64,000 nucleotides of DNA from Streptomyces sp. CG 926 (GTDB lineage Bacteria > Actinomycetota > Actinomycetes > Streptomycetales > Streptomycetaceae): NCBI RefSeq assembly GCF_003148825.1, contig NZ_QGGZ01000001.1, forward strand, positions 310,001 to 374,000, read 5' to 3'. The translations under genes and the position numbers were made by a program. How positions within the stretch are numbered: position 1 is the stretch's first letter; each line of letters opens with the position of its first letter. A model generated the notes under the pieces. It was not told the DNA's origin and ran no database searches. It worked only from the letters and a program-made list of their open reading frames with translations. This document shows positions 51,905 through 60,780 of the stretch, piece after piece.

Positions 51905-52891
51905 TCACTCCACCGGCGACGGCACGGCGCGCAACCTCGCGCCTTGCTGCTGCGGGAAGCCGCCGCCGCGGACGGGGCCGCTCGGCGCGCCCGCGGGCGT
52001 CGACAGGATCAGGGTGATCCGGGTCAGCCCCATCTCGCCCAGCATCCGACTGTTCTCGGCCACCATCCGGCACCGCACCAGCCCCCACCGCGGGTCGGGA
52101 TGACGCACGGTGCGCACCGCCCCGTCCAGCTCGGCGGCGTCGGTCCCGTGGGTGCTCAGCCAGTGCGGCACGCCGTACCGGTAGGCCGCCTCCATGAACG
52201 GGTCACGAGCCACCTCCTGGCGGATGCTGCGCAGTCCCTCGTCCTCGGGTTCGGCGGCCAGCGCGCTCGCGAACTGGGCCAACAGCGGTACGCACCAGGC
52301 CGGTTCGTGGTCCTCCAGTACGGCCGCCGCGTCCGGGTGGAACAGCACGAAGCGCAGGAAGTTGTCGTCCGGCAGGGCCGTCGGGTGCGGTCTCACCGAC
52401 CGGAAGAGCTGGTCGAAGGCCGAGTTGGTCAGAGCCACGTCCCAGCGGTGGTCCACCAGGAAGCTCGGGTACGGCACGGACTCCATCAGAGCCGCGTAGT
52501 CGCACAGGTAGTCACGCTGCGCCGGATCCTCGGGCAGCCGGTTCTCCTCGGCGGCCCGCCACGTGGGCGGCGGGTCGCGGTCCACCATGACGCGGAACAG
52601 CCAGAAGCACTGCCGCTCGCTCATCTCCAAGGCCTCGGCCAGGGCGAGCAGTTTGCGGTCCGTCCACTCCTTGACCAGACCTCTTTCCCAGTTCCCGTAC
52701 GCGCGCACGCTGATGCGCAGTCGAGCGGCGAGGTCTTCCTGGCTCAGGCCCAGCTCCTCGCGGCGCTGGCGCAAAATCTCCTTGCGTCGCTCCGACCGCA
52801 CGGCACCGCGGGCGGGTTCCTCACCCGTCAGGCGCTCTTCGACGGCTCGGGCGAGTCCATCGGACGGGCCCACCGCTGCGAGATGTGGCAC
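51905..52891 (-). CDS. MmyB-like XRE regulator
   Basis: 328 residues from GTG at 52891, with GGGGGAG six bases upstream. Helix-turn-helix: RREELGLSQEDLAARLRISV then RAYGNWERGLVKEWTDRKLL. The C-terminal part has the MmyB ligand-domain pattern: PSFLVDHRWDVALTNSAFDQLFRS, LPDDNFLRFVLFHPDA and WCVPLLAQFASALA. Members regulate secondary metabolism, possibly by binding a fatty acid. It is divergent from the XRE/ImmA/MAB_1171c unit and shares a promoter region with TGTGGC repeats. Confidence 0.88.
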   Translation of the reverse strand: MPHLAAVGPSDGLARAVEERLTGEEPARGAVRSERRKEILRQRREELGLSQEDLAARLRISVRAYGNWERGLVKEWTDRKLLALAEALEMSERQCFWLFRVMVDRDPPPTWRAAEENRLPEDPAQRDYLCDYAALMESVPYPSFLVDHRWDVALTNSAFDQLFRSVRPHPTALPDDNFLRFVLFHPDAAAVLEDHEPAWCVPLLAQFASALAAEPEDEGLRSIRQEVARDPFMEAAYRYGVPHWLSTHGTDAAELDGAVRTVRHPDPRWGLVRCRMVAENSRMLGEMGLTRITLILSTPAGAPSGPVRGGGFPQQQGARLRAVPSPVE

Positions 52892-53019
52892 TGAGAGCTC
52901 CCCCTCCTCCGGTCTGGATCTTCATTTCCGTGTGGCGATCCTGCTACCGACTTCATTCGAGTGTCAACTATTGTGGCAATTCCAGCCTCTTGACAGCTCA
53001 TTCCCGCCACAGCTGTGGC
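52884..53019. promoter_or_regulatory. TGTGGC repeats in divergent promoter
   Basis: TGTGGC occurs at 52884, 52931, 52972 and 53014, spacings 47, 41 and 42. The last is inside the perfect 14-base palindrome GCCACAGCTGTGGC (53006-53019) and follows TTGACA at 52990. The first overlaps the MmyB-like start. Regular spacing of about four helical turns suggests looping or cooperative binding. Confidence 0.5.
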
Positions 53020-53108
53020 ACGTTCTAGCCCTTACGGGCGAGAGCGGCTAGATTCCAGAAGCCGACCATGTGCCCATACCGACTTCGCGCGATCTAGGAG
53101 AACCACTG

Positions 53109-53777
53109 GTGACAGACGGCTTCCCGGCTCCCGTCGCGGTGGCCGACGCACCCCTGGCAGCCACCATCACGCGTGTCGCCGAACTCGCGGGCAAAATGGG
53201 CCGCGACCGCAATCAGGTCTTCGACCTGCGGCGCCTCTCCGAGGCCTCCGGCGTACCCACGGACGTGGTCAGGACCCTGCTCGAAGGCAGGCCGGCCGGC
53301 GAACCCGATCTGCAGACCCGCTTCCTCCAGCGCCTCGACCTGCTACGGCGGACCCGTGTCAAACCGAACGGCCGCCGCTACACGCAGCAGGAGATCGCGG
53401 ACGGCGCCGGCATGTCGCGGCAGCAGGCCGGCGCGTTGATCAACGGCGACCGGCGCCCCACCATGGAGCACTGCGACGCGATCCAGCGGTTCTTCGGAGT
53501 GCACGCCGGATTCCTCACGGCGCACGACGCCGACGCCCTCACCGACGCGCTCCAGCGGACGGAGCAACAGCTGCTCCAGGACTTCGCGGGGCGGGCGCGG
53601 GAAACCGTACCGGCCTCGGCCGCATCGGCCGGCGATCCGCTGGCAAGACTCCTTCAGAACCACGGTGTACGGGGCATCGCCTGGCGCGCCGCCCAACTGC
53701 CCAGCGACAAGCATCGGGACAAGGTGACCGAATGGCTGGACATGCTCCTGGAAAGCGTCAAACCGAATGAATCCTGA
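53109..53777 (+). CDS. XRE-family regulator of ImmA/MAB_1171c module
   Basis: 222 residues from GTG at 53109, AGGAG eight bases upstream. The DNA-binding part is YTQQEIADGAGMSRQQAGAL and INGDRRPTMEHCDAI; the N-terminal 90 residues are an extra helical region and the C-terminus is helical. XRE proteins paired with an ImmA-type protease are usually the protease's substrate, cleaved to release repression. The ImmA-like gene follows after 64 bases. Confidence 0.85.
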   Translation: MTDGFPAPVAVADAPLAATITRVAELAGKMGRDRNQVFDLRRLSEASGVPTDVVRTLLEGRPAGEPDLQTRFLQRLDLLRRTRVKPNGRRYTQQEIADGAGMSRQQAGALINGDRRPTMEHCDAIQRFFGVHAGFLTAHDADALTDALQRTEQQLLQDFAGRARETVPASAASAGDPLARLLQNHGVRGIAWRAAQLPSDKHRDKVTEWLDMLLESVKPNES

Positions 53778-53841
53778 CCCAGTCGAAAGTCTGGGTCTGA
53801 TCCTTGAGTCCTGATCCGGATCCGCGCCGACGGGGAGAACG

Positions 53842-54399
53842 GTGAGCATAGGCAGAGAGCAGCGGCGGTTGTGCGGGGAGCTGGTGGCCGGTATCCGGCT
53901 CACCGCCCCCGTGGAACCCGTGGACCTCTACGCTGCCCTCTGCGAGGGCATGAGCAGACACCGCGGCCGCCGGGTGGACTTCCGGATGGCCTCGTTCCCT
54001 CCACACACGGCCAGCGGCCTGTGGCTCGACATGGCGGACCGCGATCTCGTGGTCATCGAGGAACGCACCGCTCCGGACCACCAACTGGTCATCCTGGGCC
54101 ACGAGCTGTGGCACATGAAGGCCGGCCACTGCAGTCACCACGTCGACGGCGCCGCCGTCGCCGCGCGCCTGCTGAGCGACAAGGCCGACATCGGCGAGAC
54201 CGTACGCCGCGTCGCCGCCCGCACCCGCGCCGACGTCCAGGAGGAGACCGAGGCCGAATCCTTCGGCTTACTGCTGGGTAGTCGGTGTCGGAACTGGCTG
54301 GCCGGATCGGCGAGCCACCGCGCTCCGGTCCAGCGCGATCAATTGGCGGGCCGGATCGAGGCTTCGCTGGGCTACCGGGGGCACAGGAACGAGCGTTGA
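53842..54399 (+). CDS. ImmA/IrrE-type metallo-endopeptidase-like protein
   Basis: 185 residues from GTG at 53842. The zinc motif HELWH is in VILGHELWHMKAGH and an acidic helix EETEAESFGLLL gives the third ligand. It differs from the copy at 1286-1786 in sequence but keeps the layout. It overlaps the next gene by the four bases TTGA, so the pair is coupled. It probably cleaves the adjacent XRE protein; no assay data exist here. Confidence 0.8.
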   Translation: MSIGREQRRLCGELVAGIRLTAPVEPVDLYAALCEGMSRHRGRRVDFRMASFPPHTASGLWLDMADRDLVVIEERTAPDHQLVILGHELWHMKAGHCSHHVDGAAVAARLLSDKADIGETVRRVAARTRADVQEETEAESFGLLLGSRCRNWLAGSASHRAPVQRDQLAGRIEASLGYRGHRNER

Positions 54400-55565
54400 A
54401 CGGCAGCGACTACTACATACCGGCGGCCGCGATGGCGATATCCCTCGCCTTCAAGCTGCCGGCCCTGCGGCACAACTGGCGCGATCCGCTCCTTCGGTCG
54501 GTCGTGGCCCTGCTGACCCTGGCCGGAGCGGTGTTCACCTTCGCCGCCCCACCCACCATCGCGGCCGTCAACCGCTGGACCGGCATCGTCAACGTCTCCG
54601 CCCCCCTGGTCTACTGCCTGATCACCGCCTTCAGCGCCTCCTGCCTGGTCCTGATGGTCAACTGGCGGGGCGGACCCGCCGAACGGACCCAAGGCATCTC
54701 GCGCCGCTGGATCCTGGGCTACAGCGCGGTGATCGTCGTCCTGATCGTGCTCTTCGCCCTCGGTGAGACCCCGGCCGAGCGCCTGCGCGACTTCGACACC
54801 TACTACGCGAACACGCCCTACATCGGCCACATGATCGCCCTCTACCTGCTGGCCCACCTGGTGGCCGCGGTGGTGATGGTGGTCCTGTGCTGGCGCTGGT
54901 CGCTCCAGGTCCGTGGCTGGCTGCGGGTCGGCCTGGTGATCATCGTCATCGGCTACATCTTCAACCTCGCCTACGACGGAACCAAGATGACCGCGGTCGT
55001 CGCCCGCTGGTCCGGTCACGACCTCGACGGCCTGAGCACCTACGCCGCCCCGCCGCTCGCCTCTCTCGGGGCGCTGATCAGCGCGATGGGCTTCGTGGTC
55101 CCGCTCGTCTGCCAGCGGCTGTCGGACCACTGGCAGATCTGGGCCACCTACCGCCGACTCGGCCCGCTCTGGCACGAGGTGCAGATCTCCGCGCCCATCG
55201 GCACGCCCTCCGTACCGATGGCCTGGTGGTCCGCGGCGGAACTGCGGGTGATCCAACGCGAGTCGGACATCCACGACGGGTTCCTGCACCTCGGGCCGTA
55301 CTTCGACAAGGGGCTGCGCGACGACGCCTACGACAGCGCCGTCGCCGAGGGCGCCGACGAGGAGACGGCCCGCGCCGTCGCCGAGGCCGCGATGGTCGCG
55401 GCCGCCGTACGGGCCCGCTCCGCCGACCCCGACGGAATGATCATCGGAGGGGACGAGGAGACCGTCCTCGACACCTCGGACGGTCCCCGCGACCTGCTGC
55501 GCATCTCGCACGCGCTACGGCACTCGCCGGTGGTGCAGGCGGTCCGGCGCGCGGTGCGCGTGTAG
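54396..55565 (+). CDS. MAB_1171c-like multi-pass membrane protein
   Basis: 389 residues from TTG at 54396. Seven or so hydrophobic segments occupy residues about 5-240 (for example IVNVSAPLVYCLITAFSASC; IALYLLAHLVAAVVMVVLCW), followed by a soluble tail starting at YRRLGPLWHEV, the same boundary motif as in the copy at 121-1296. The tail is acidic and Ala-rich with helical repeats. Coupled to the ImmA-like gene. Its function, perhaps membrane signalling or transport, is not known. Confidence 0.75.
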   Translation: MNGSDYYIPAAAMAISLAFKLPALRHNWRDPLLRSVVALLTLAGAVFTFAAPPTIAAVNRWTGIVNVSAPLVYCLITAFSASCLVLMVNWRGGPAERTQGISRRWILGYSAVIVVLIVLFALGETPAERLRDFDTYYANTPYIGHMIALYLLAHLVAAVVMVVLCWRWSLQVRGWLRVGLVIIVIGYIFNLAYDGTKMTAVVARWSGHDLDGLSTYAAPPLASLGALISAMGFVVPLVCQRLSDHWQIWATYRRLGPLWHEVQISAPIGTPSVPMAWWSAAELRVIQRESDIHDGFLHLGPYFDKGLRDDAYDSAVAEGADEETARAVAEAAMVAAAVRARSADPDGMIIGGDEETVLDTSDGPRDLLRISHALRHSPVVQAVRRAVRV

Positions 55566-55598
55566 CGGCGACGGCGACGAGTCGGTCGTCACCCTCGC

Positions 55599-56381
55599 TC
55601 AGCGGGCGGCCACGGCCGCCGTCGCCGTGGCCGGGAACAGGTCCTGGAACGGCCCCGCCGAATCGATCCCCTCCCGACCGTACGGCGCGTCGAAACTCCA
55701 CACCATGAAGAGCAGGAACACGATCAACGCGCTGAAGAGTCCGGCGAGCAGCAACTCCCGCCCGGAGCGCCGGATCTGCAGGGTGAAGATCAGCCCGACC
55801 GTGACCAGCCCGCCGACCAGCAACCCGAACCACACCACCCCCGGCAGGGTGGACTCGGAGCTCTGCGTCCGCGAGTGCCGCGCGTCGTCGGCGGCCGCGA
55901 TGTGGTCCAGCAGCGGCTGGTAGGCCTGCGCCTGCAGCTCGTTGGTCGGGCTCTGGTGCGTGACGTCGGTACGCAGCTTGCCGAGCAGCGCGGCGCCCTC
56001 GGTCGAGGCGCCGTCGCCGGAGGTCAGCAGCGGCCAGTCCACGGCGACGGTGTGGGAGACGTACGCGTCCACCTCGCCCCGGATCCGGTCGCGGACGGCC
56101 GTCGGGTAGACGTCGGCGCGCTGGGTGACCTCGTACAGGGCCTGGGCCTCACGGCGCACGCTGTCCTCGGCGGCGCCGCGCGCCTCCCAGACACCCGCGA
56201 TGGCCAGGCCCAGCACGATCGCGTAGACCACGCCCACCATCATCGTCATGTACTCGATGACATCGGGGGTTTCGCTGGTGTCCTCGTCGTCGGCGGCCCG
56301 GCGGTGCCGGATCGTGGTGATGGCGAGGACGAGGGCGCAGACGAGCGCCATGGCGATGGCCAGGACCAGCCATTCGGACAC
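55599..56381 (-). CDS. DUF4239 (bestrophin-like) membrane protein
   Basis: 260 residues from GTG at 56381. Two N-terminal helices (WLVLAIAMALVCALVLAI; MTMMVGVVYAIVLGLAIAG), a soluble helical middle with VWEARGAAEDSVRREAQALY, and two C-terminal helices (VVWFGLLVGGLVTVGLIFTL; LLLAGLFSALIVFLLFMVW) match DUF4239, a family resembling bestrophin ion channels. It converges on the MAB_1171c-like gene. Confidence 0.85.
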   Translation of the reverse strand: MSEWLVLAIAMALVCALVLAITTIRHRRAADDEDTSETPDVIEYMTMMVGVVYAIVLGLAIAGVWEARGAAEDSVRREAQALYEVTQRADVYPTAVRDRIRGEVDAYVSHTVAVDWPLLTSGDGASTEGAALLGKLRTDVTHQSPTNELQAQAYQPLLDHIAAADDARHSRTQSSESTLPGVVWFGLLVGGLVTVGLIFTLQIRRSGRELLLAGLFSALIVFLLFMVWSFDAPYGREGIDSAGPFQDLFPATATAAVAAR

Positions 56382-56420
56382 GTGGATTCTCCCGGTGTGG
56401 GTCGGTGGGTGACGTCGGTG

Positions 56421-56483
56421 GACGTGGTCGTCGCGGTCGACGTGGTTGACGTGCGTGACGTGGTTGACGTGGTTGACGTGGGT
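56421..56483. repeat. 9-bp GACGTGGTT repeats
   Basis: Five head-to-tail units lie at 56439-56483 (gacgtggtt with single changes), and a related unit gacgtggtc at 56421-56429. They sit directly upstream of the DUF4239 gene, where its promoter should be. Note the embedded TTGACG in each junction. Confidence 0.85.
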
Positions 56484-56514
56484 CGAGCAGGCGAAGGGGG
56501 AGCGGCGGCGTCGG

Positions 56515-57111
56515 TCAGCCGCGGCTCTTGGAGCGGGGGCGCAGGGCGGCGGCGGCGAGTACGGCCGGGGTGGTGACGACGACCATCAGCATCATGGTGG
56601 ACATCCCGCCCGGGTTGCGCCGCTCCAGGGCCACCGCGCGGTACGGACGCACGTGGAAGGTGCTCACCCGGGCGAGGGCGGCTCCGGCCGCGGGCGGGGC
56701 GGGTGCGTCGGCCGACGCCGGCACGGGCCGGCCCTCGGGAGCCGCCGCGGGTTCCGGCGGCTCCGACTCCCCGGCCTGTGCCTCCGCGGAAGGCTCCGCC
56801 GCCCTGCCCGGCGGGCTCTGCGGCGCGGGCCGGGCCGGCCGCACGGGTCGCCCCGCCGGCACGGCGGACTGCGCGGGGCGCCCCGGGTGACGCACGGTCG
56901 GCCGCTCGGCGCCGGGCACGACCACCCGGACGGAGGGCCGCCCGGACGGCGGCCGGAAGACCGGCCGCTCCGGCTGCCCCGCCGGTACGCACAGGTCGAC
57001 GCGGGCACCGTAGCCGTCGCCGTCGTCCTCGCCCGCGACGGCCACATGGCCCTGCAACGGGCAGAGCGCCGCCACCAGGCCCGCCCCGGCGAAGTACTGC
57101 CAAGCGGTCAC
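56515..57111 (-). CDS. Pro-rich protein with C-terminal membrane helix
   Basis: 198 residues from GTG at 57111, with GGGAGG six bases upstream. The N-terminus (WQYFAGAGLVAALCPLQGHV) may be a weak signal sequence, the middle (about 60-165) is Pro/Ala/Arg low-complexity, and a helix (STMMLMVVVTTPAVLAAAAL) with a basic end closes the protein. Two Cys lie in the first 40 residues. No family is known. It shares strand with the DUF4239 gene across a repeat tract and is divergent from the kinase gene. Confidence 0.6.
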   Translation of the reverse strand: MTAWQYFAGAGLVAALCPLQGHVAVAGEDDGDGYGARVDLCVPAGQPERPVFRPPSGRPSVRVVVPGAERPTVRHPGRPAQSAVPAGRPVRPARPAPQSPPGRAAEPSAEAQAGESEPPEPAAAPEGRPVPASADAPAPPAAGAALARVSTFHVRPYRAVALERRNPGGMSTMMLMVVVTTPAVLAAAALRPRSKSRG

Positions 57112-57226
57112 CGCACGCCTCCCGAAATCCGCAGCAGAAGTAAGGGCTACCGGTGAAGAAACGATCAAGGGGCGGGTTCGACACGCCGCGAACGGGTGCT
57201 CATCGCGGATGCGGCATGATGTCGCC

Positions 57227-58981
57227 ATGGGGACCGAGGGGGCGAACGCCCGGCTGATCGCAGGGCGCTACCGGTTGGACGCCAAGCTCGGACGCGGTGG
57301 CATGGGCATCGTGTGGCGTGCCACCGACCAGTTGCTCGGCCGGAACGTCGCCGTGAAGGAGGTCGCGCTCGACCCGGCACTGTCCGAGGAGGAGGCCCGG
57401 CACCAGCGTGAGCGCACGCTCCGCGAGGCGCGGGCGGCCGCGCAGCTCAAGCACCCTCACATCATCGTGGTGCACGACATCGTCGAGGACGGCGAACTCC
57501 CGTACATCGTCATGGAACTGGTCGAGGGCGGCTCCCTCGCCGACCGGCTCTCCCGGACCGGACCGGTGGACGTCGCCGAGGCGGCCCGGATCGGCATCGC
57601 GTTGGTCGGCGCGCTGCGCGCGGCGCACGCGGCCGGGGTGCTGCACCGGGACATCAAGCCGGCGAACGTCCTTCTGGAAGCGCCGGGCGGGCGGCCCGTG
57701 CTCACCGACTTCGGCATCGCCCAGGTGTCGGGTGCCACGACGCTGACCACCACCGGGTCCTTCGTCGGTTCCCCCGAATACACCGCGCCCGAGCGGATGT
57801 CGGGGCAGACGCCGGCGGGACCCGCGGCCGATCTATGGTCGCTGGGCGCCCTGCTGTGCGCGGCCCTCAGCGGTACCTCGCCCTTCCGGCGGGACTCTTT
57901 CGGCGGGATCCTGCACGCGGTGGTCTTCGACGAGATCCGGCCGCCCGAGACGTGCGGACCGCTGCTGCCGGTGGTACGGGGTCTGCTGGAGCGTGATCCG
58001 GCCGCGCGCATCGGCGCGGAGCGGGCCGAGGAACTGCTGCGGGCCTGCGCGGAGGCGGCCGCGGCGCCGTACACCCCGACCCGGTCCGCCCCGGCCGCGC
58101 CGAACCCCACCGCGCCGTACTCCGCCCCGCAGCCCCGGGCCGCGCAGACCCCGGCCGCGCCGAACCCCGGCCCGCCGACTCCGCTCCCGCAGACCGCGTT
58201 CCCGCACACCCCAGTTCCGCACAGCCCGACGCACCCCGCGGCGGCCCAGGTGTCCGCGCCGACGCCCGTGTCGGCTCCCGTATCGGCCCCCGCTCCCGCG
58301 CCCGCGCCCGTACGCGGACCGGGTAGGCGGCGGCCGGGGGCGGCGTTGATCGCCGGTCTGCTGGTGGCCGCGATCGCCGGGGCGGGCGTCTCCGCGGCGC
58401 TGCTCATGAACGACGGCGAGCGCGGTGGGCGGACGTCCACCGGCGGGGCGGCCGGCCTGCCGTCCGCACCCGCCGCCGCCACCAGCCCCGGCGAACGGAC
58501 CGGCACGGACTCCCCCTCGCCCGACGACAAGCCCGCGCCCGCCGGCTACCACGTCGTCACCGACCCGGAGGGCTTCTCGCTCGCCGTGCCCCTCGGCTTC
58601 ACCCGCAAGGTCGAAGGTCCGCGGATCTTCTACATGTCACCCGGTGAGACCTTCCGCATCGGCATCAAGGTGGCGGAGCCCGAGTCGGGCGGCCCGCTCG
58701 CCGTCCATCAGCGCGCCCACGCCAAGGGGCCGGGGACCAACCCCGGTTACCGGGACGCCGAGGTCGTGATCACCTCGCAGAACGGCCGGCAGGCCGCCCT
58801 CTGGCTGTTCACCTGGGACGGCTTCTCCCCGACCGAGGGCCCCCGGCACACCCGTGACCTGTGCTGGGAGGAGGACGGCCGGCTGTACGACGTGTGGGTG
58901 TCCTCGCCGGTCCGCCAGGGCGACGAGGCCCGCGGCTACTTCGACACCGCGGTGCGGACCTTCGTACGCACCGGGAGCTGA
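57227..58981 (+). CDS. Receptor-like Ser/Thr protein kinase
   Basis: 584 residues. The kinase domain (about 12-270) has GRGGMG, AVKEV (ATP Lys), HRDIKPANVLL (catalytic loop), DFGIA and TTTGSFVGSPEYTAPE (activation loop). A long Pro/Ala linker (about 275-375) leads to one membrane helix (GAALIAGLLVAAIAGAGVSA), and a 190-residue outer domain (GYHVVTDPEGFSLAVPLGFT to the end) with no PASTA repeats. It presumably senses an outside signal; the ligand is unknown. It stands alone; the next gene starts 96 bases on. Confidence 0.95.
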   Translation: MGTEGANARLIAGRYRLDAKLGRGGMGIVWRATDQLLGRNVAVKEVALDPALSEEEARHQRERTLREARAAAQLKHPHIIVVHDIVEDGELPYIVMELVEGGSLADRLSRTGPVDVAEAARIGIALVGALRAAHAAGVLHRDIKPANVLLEAPGGRPVLTDFGIAQVSGATTLTTTGSFVGSPEYTAPERMSGQTPAGPAADLWSLGALLCAALSGTSPFRRDSFGGILHAVVFDEIRPPETCGPLLPVVRGLLERDPAARIGAERAEELLRACAEAAAAPYTPTRSAPAAPNPTAPYSAPQPRAAQTPAAPNPGPPTPLPQTAFPHTPVPHSPTHPAAAQVSAPTPVSAPVSAPAPAPAPVRGPGRRRPGAALIAGLLVAAIAGAGVSAALLMNDGERGGRTSTGGAAGLPSAPAAATSPGERTGTDSPSPDDKPAPAGYHVVTDPEGFSLAVPLGFTRKVEGPRIFYMSPGETFRIGIKVAEPESGGPLAVHQRAHAKGPGTNPGYRDAEVVITSQNGRQAALWLFTWDGFSPTEGPRHTRDLCWEEDGRLYDVWVSSPVRQGDEARGYFDTAVRTFVRTGS

Positions 58982-59077
58982 CACCCGCCGTCGCGCCCGG
59001 TTCACCCGGCAGGCGCAGCCCACCACGGCACCCGCCGCTCCCCCACTCCATGATCGGAGGAGCGGACCCTCTCAGGG

Positions 59078-60703
59078 ATGGTGGCGGATGGAACCGGACA
59101 GCCGAGGCACCCGTTGAGCACGGCTCCCCCGGCTCCCCCGACTCCCCCGGCTCCCCCGGCTCCCCCGGCTCCCCCGGCTCCCGCCGATCCGGCCCCGTCC
59201 CCGGCACCCGAGGAGCCCGCCGGCAGAGGATTCCGCTTCCCGAGCGCGCTGACCGTGCTGGCCGTGGTCACGGTGGCGGTATGGCTGCTGGCCTTCCTCG
59301 TACCGGCCGGCACGTACGACCGCAACGACAGCGGTGCCCCCATCTCCGGCACCTACCACCGGGTCCCGGACACCCAGAGCTTCGTCGACCGGCTGAACGA
59401 CCTCTTCCTCGCCCCCGTGAACGGCCTCTACGGCATCCGGGACGAGAAGACCGGAGAGGTCGGCCCCACCTTCAGCGGGGAGCTGTACGGCAGCGCCGGC
59501 GTCTTCCTCTTCGTCCTCGCCATCGGCGCGTTCATCACCGTCGTCTTCGCCACCGGCGCCCTCGACCGCGGGATCGCCCGCCTCGCCCACCGGCTGCGCG
59601 ACCGCGGCACCCTGCTGATCGCCGCCGTGATGCTGGTGTTCTCGGTCCTCGGCACCGTGGAGGGCTTCGCGGAGGAGACCCTCGGCTTCTACGGTCTGCT
59701 GGTACCGATGATGCTGGCCCTCGGCTACGACCGGATGGTCGCCGTCGGCTCGGCCATCCTGGGCGCCGGGATCGGGGTCCTGTGCTCCACCGTCAACCCC
59801 TTCGCGACGGGCGTGGCCTCGGCGGCCGCCGACATCTCGCTGGGCGACGGCATCGCGCTGCGCTTCGTGATGTGGGTGGTCCTGACGGCCGTGACCATCC
59901 TCTACGTCGTCCGGTACGCGAAGCGCGTCGAGAAGGACCCGGCCAGGTCCGTGTGCGGGTTCCTCCCCGGTGACCGCGAACAGAAGGCGACCGGAGCCGA
60001 GGAAGTGGCCCCGGAGCTGACCCGGCTGCACAAGCTGGTGCTGGTCCTGGTCACCCTGGTCTTCGGCTTCATGATCTTCTCGGTGGTCCCCTGGGCCGGC
60101 GCGCTCACCGGCGAGGCGGACGCGGCCCCGTACGCCTGGGAGTTGGGCTGGTCCTTCCCGGAGCTCTCGGCGCTGTTCCTGTGCGCGGCGGTGCTCGTGG
60201 GAGTGGTGGCGCGGATGGGCGAGGCGAGGATCAGCGCCACGATCATCCAGGGGGCCGCCGACTTCATCTCTCCGGCCCTGGTCATCATGCTGGCGCGCGG
60301 GGTCACGGTCATCATGAACAACTCGAGGATCACCGACACCGTCCTGCACTCGATCGAGAATTCGGTGAAGGGCACCTCGTCCGCGCTCTTCGCGGTGATC
60401 GTCTTCCTGGTGAACCTCCCGCTGGCCTTCCTGATCCCCTCCACCTCGGGCCACGCCACCCTCGTCATGCCCATCCTGGCCCCGCTCGCCGACTTCGCGG
60501 GCGTCTCCCGCGCGCTGGTGGTCACGGCCTGGCAGTCGGCGAGCGGCTGGATGAACCTGTGGGTCCCCACCTCGGCGGTGACCATCGGCGGTGTCGCCCT
60601 GGCCAAGGTCGGCTACGACAAGTACCTGCGCTTCGTCTGGCCCCTGCTGGCCATCCTCCTCGTGCTGATCTGCGGCTTCCTGGCGCTCGGCGCGGCGATG
60701 TGA
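59078..60703 (+). CDS. YfcC-like (basic amino acid/peptide) transporter
   Basis: 541 residues from ATG at 59078; TTG 59114 with GAGG upstream is an alternative. A Pro/Ala head encoded by nine-base repeats is followed by about 12 membrane helices. VLAVVTVAVWLLAFLVPAGT, GFAEETLGFYGLLVPMMLAL and AFLIPSTSGHATLVMPILAP are characteristic of the YfcC/ArcD-like DUF3360-type transporters. Members import or exchange arginine-type or other amino acids. A nine-base tandem repeat (59122-59184) sits in the head. Confidence 0.85.
   Translation: MVADGTGQPRHPLSTAPPAPPTPPAPPAPPAPPAPADPAPSPAPEEPAGRGFRFPSALTVLAVVTVAVWLLAFLVPAGTYDRNDSGAPISGTYHRVPDTQSFVDRLNDLFLAPVNGLYGIRDEKTGEVGPTFSGELYGSAGVFLFVLAIGAFITVVFATGALDRGIARLAHRLRDRGTLLIAAVMLVFSVLGTVEGFAEETLGFYGLLVPMMLALGYDRMVAVGSAILGAGIGVLCSTVNPFATGVASAAADISLGDGIALRFVMWVVLTAVTILYVVRYAKRVEKDPARSVCGFLPGDREQKATGAEEVAPELTRLHKLVLVLVTLVFGFMIFSVVPWAGALTGEADAAPYAWELGWSFPELSALFLCAAVLVGVVARMGEARISATIIQGAADFISPALVIMLARGVTVIMNNSRITDTVLHSIENSVKGTSSALFAVIVFLVNLPLAFLIPSTSGHATLVMPILAPLADFAGVSRALVVTAWQSASGWMNLWVPTSAVTIGGVALAKVGYDKYLRFVWPLLAILLVLICGFLALGAAM
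59122..59184. repeat. 9-bp ggctccccc tandem repeat, seven copies
   Basis: Seven consecutive units encode Ala-Pro-Pro in the head of the YfcC-like transporter. One unit reads gactccccc and the last ggctcccgc. Confidence 0.9.
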
Positions 60704-60780
60704 CGGACCGTCGGAGATCACACCCGACCGGAGGGACGCCGGATCCCGGCGGTCCTGGCCCACCTGCCGGGCCAGGAGGC

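Noticed and set aside
57227..58981. PASTA-type PknB assignment for the kinase
   Set aside because: The outer domain has no PASTA repeats, so it is called only a receptor-like kinase.
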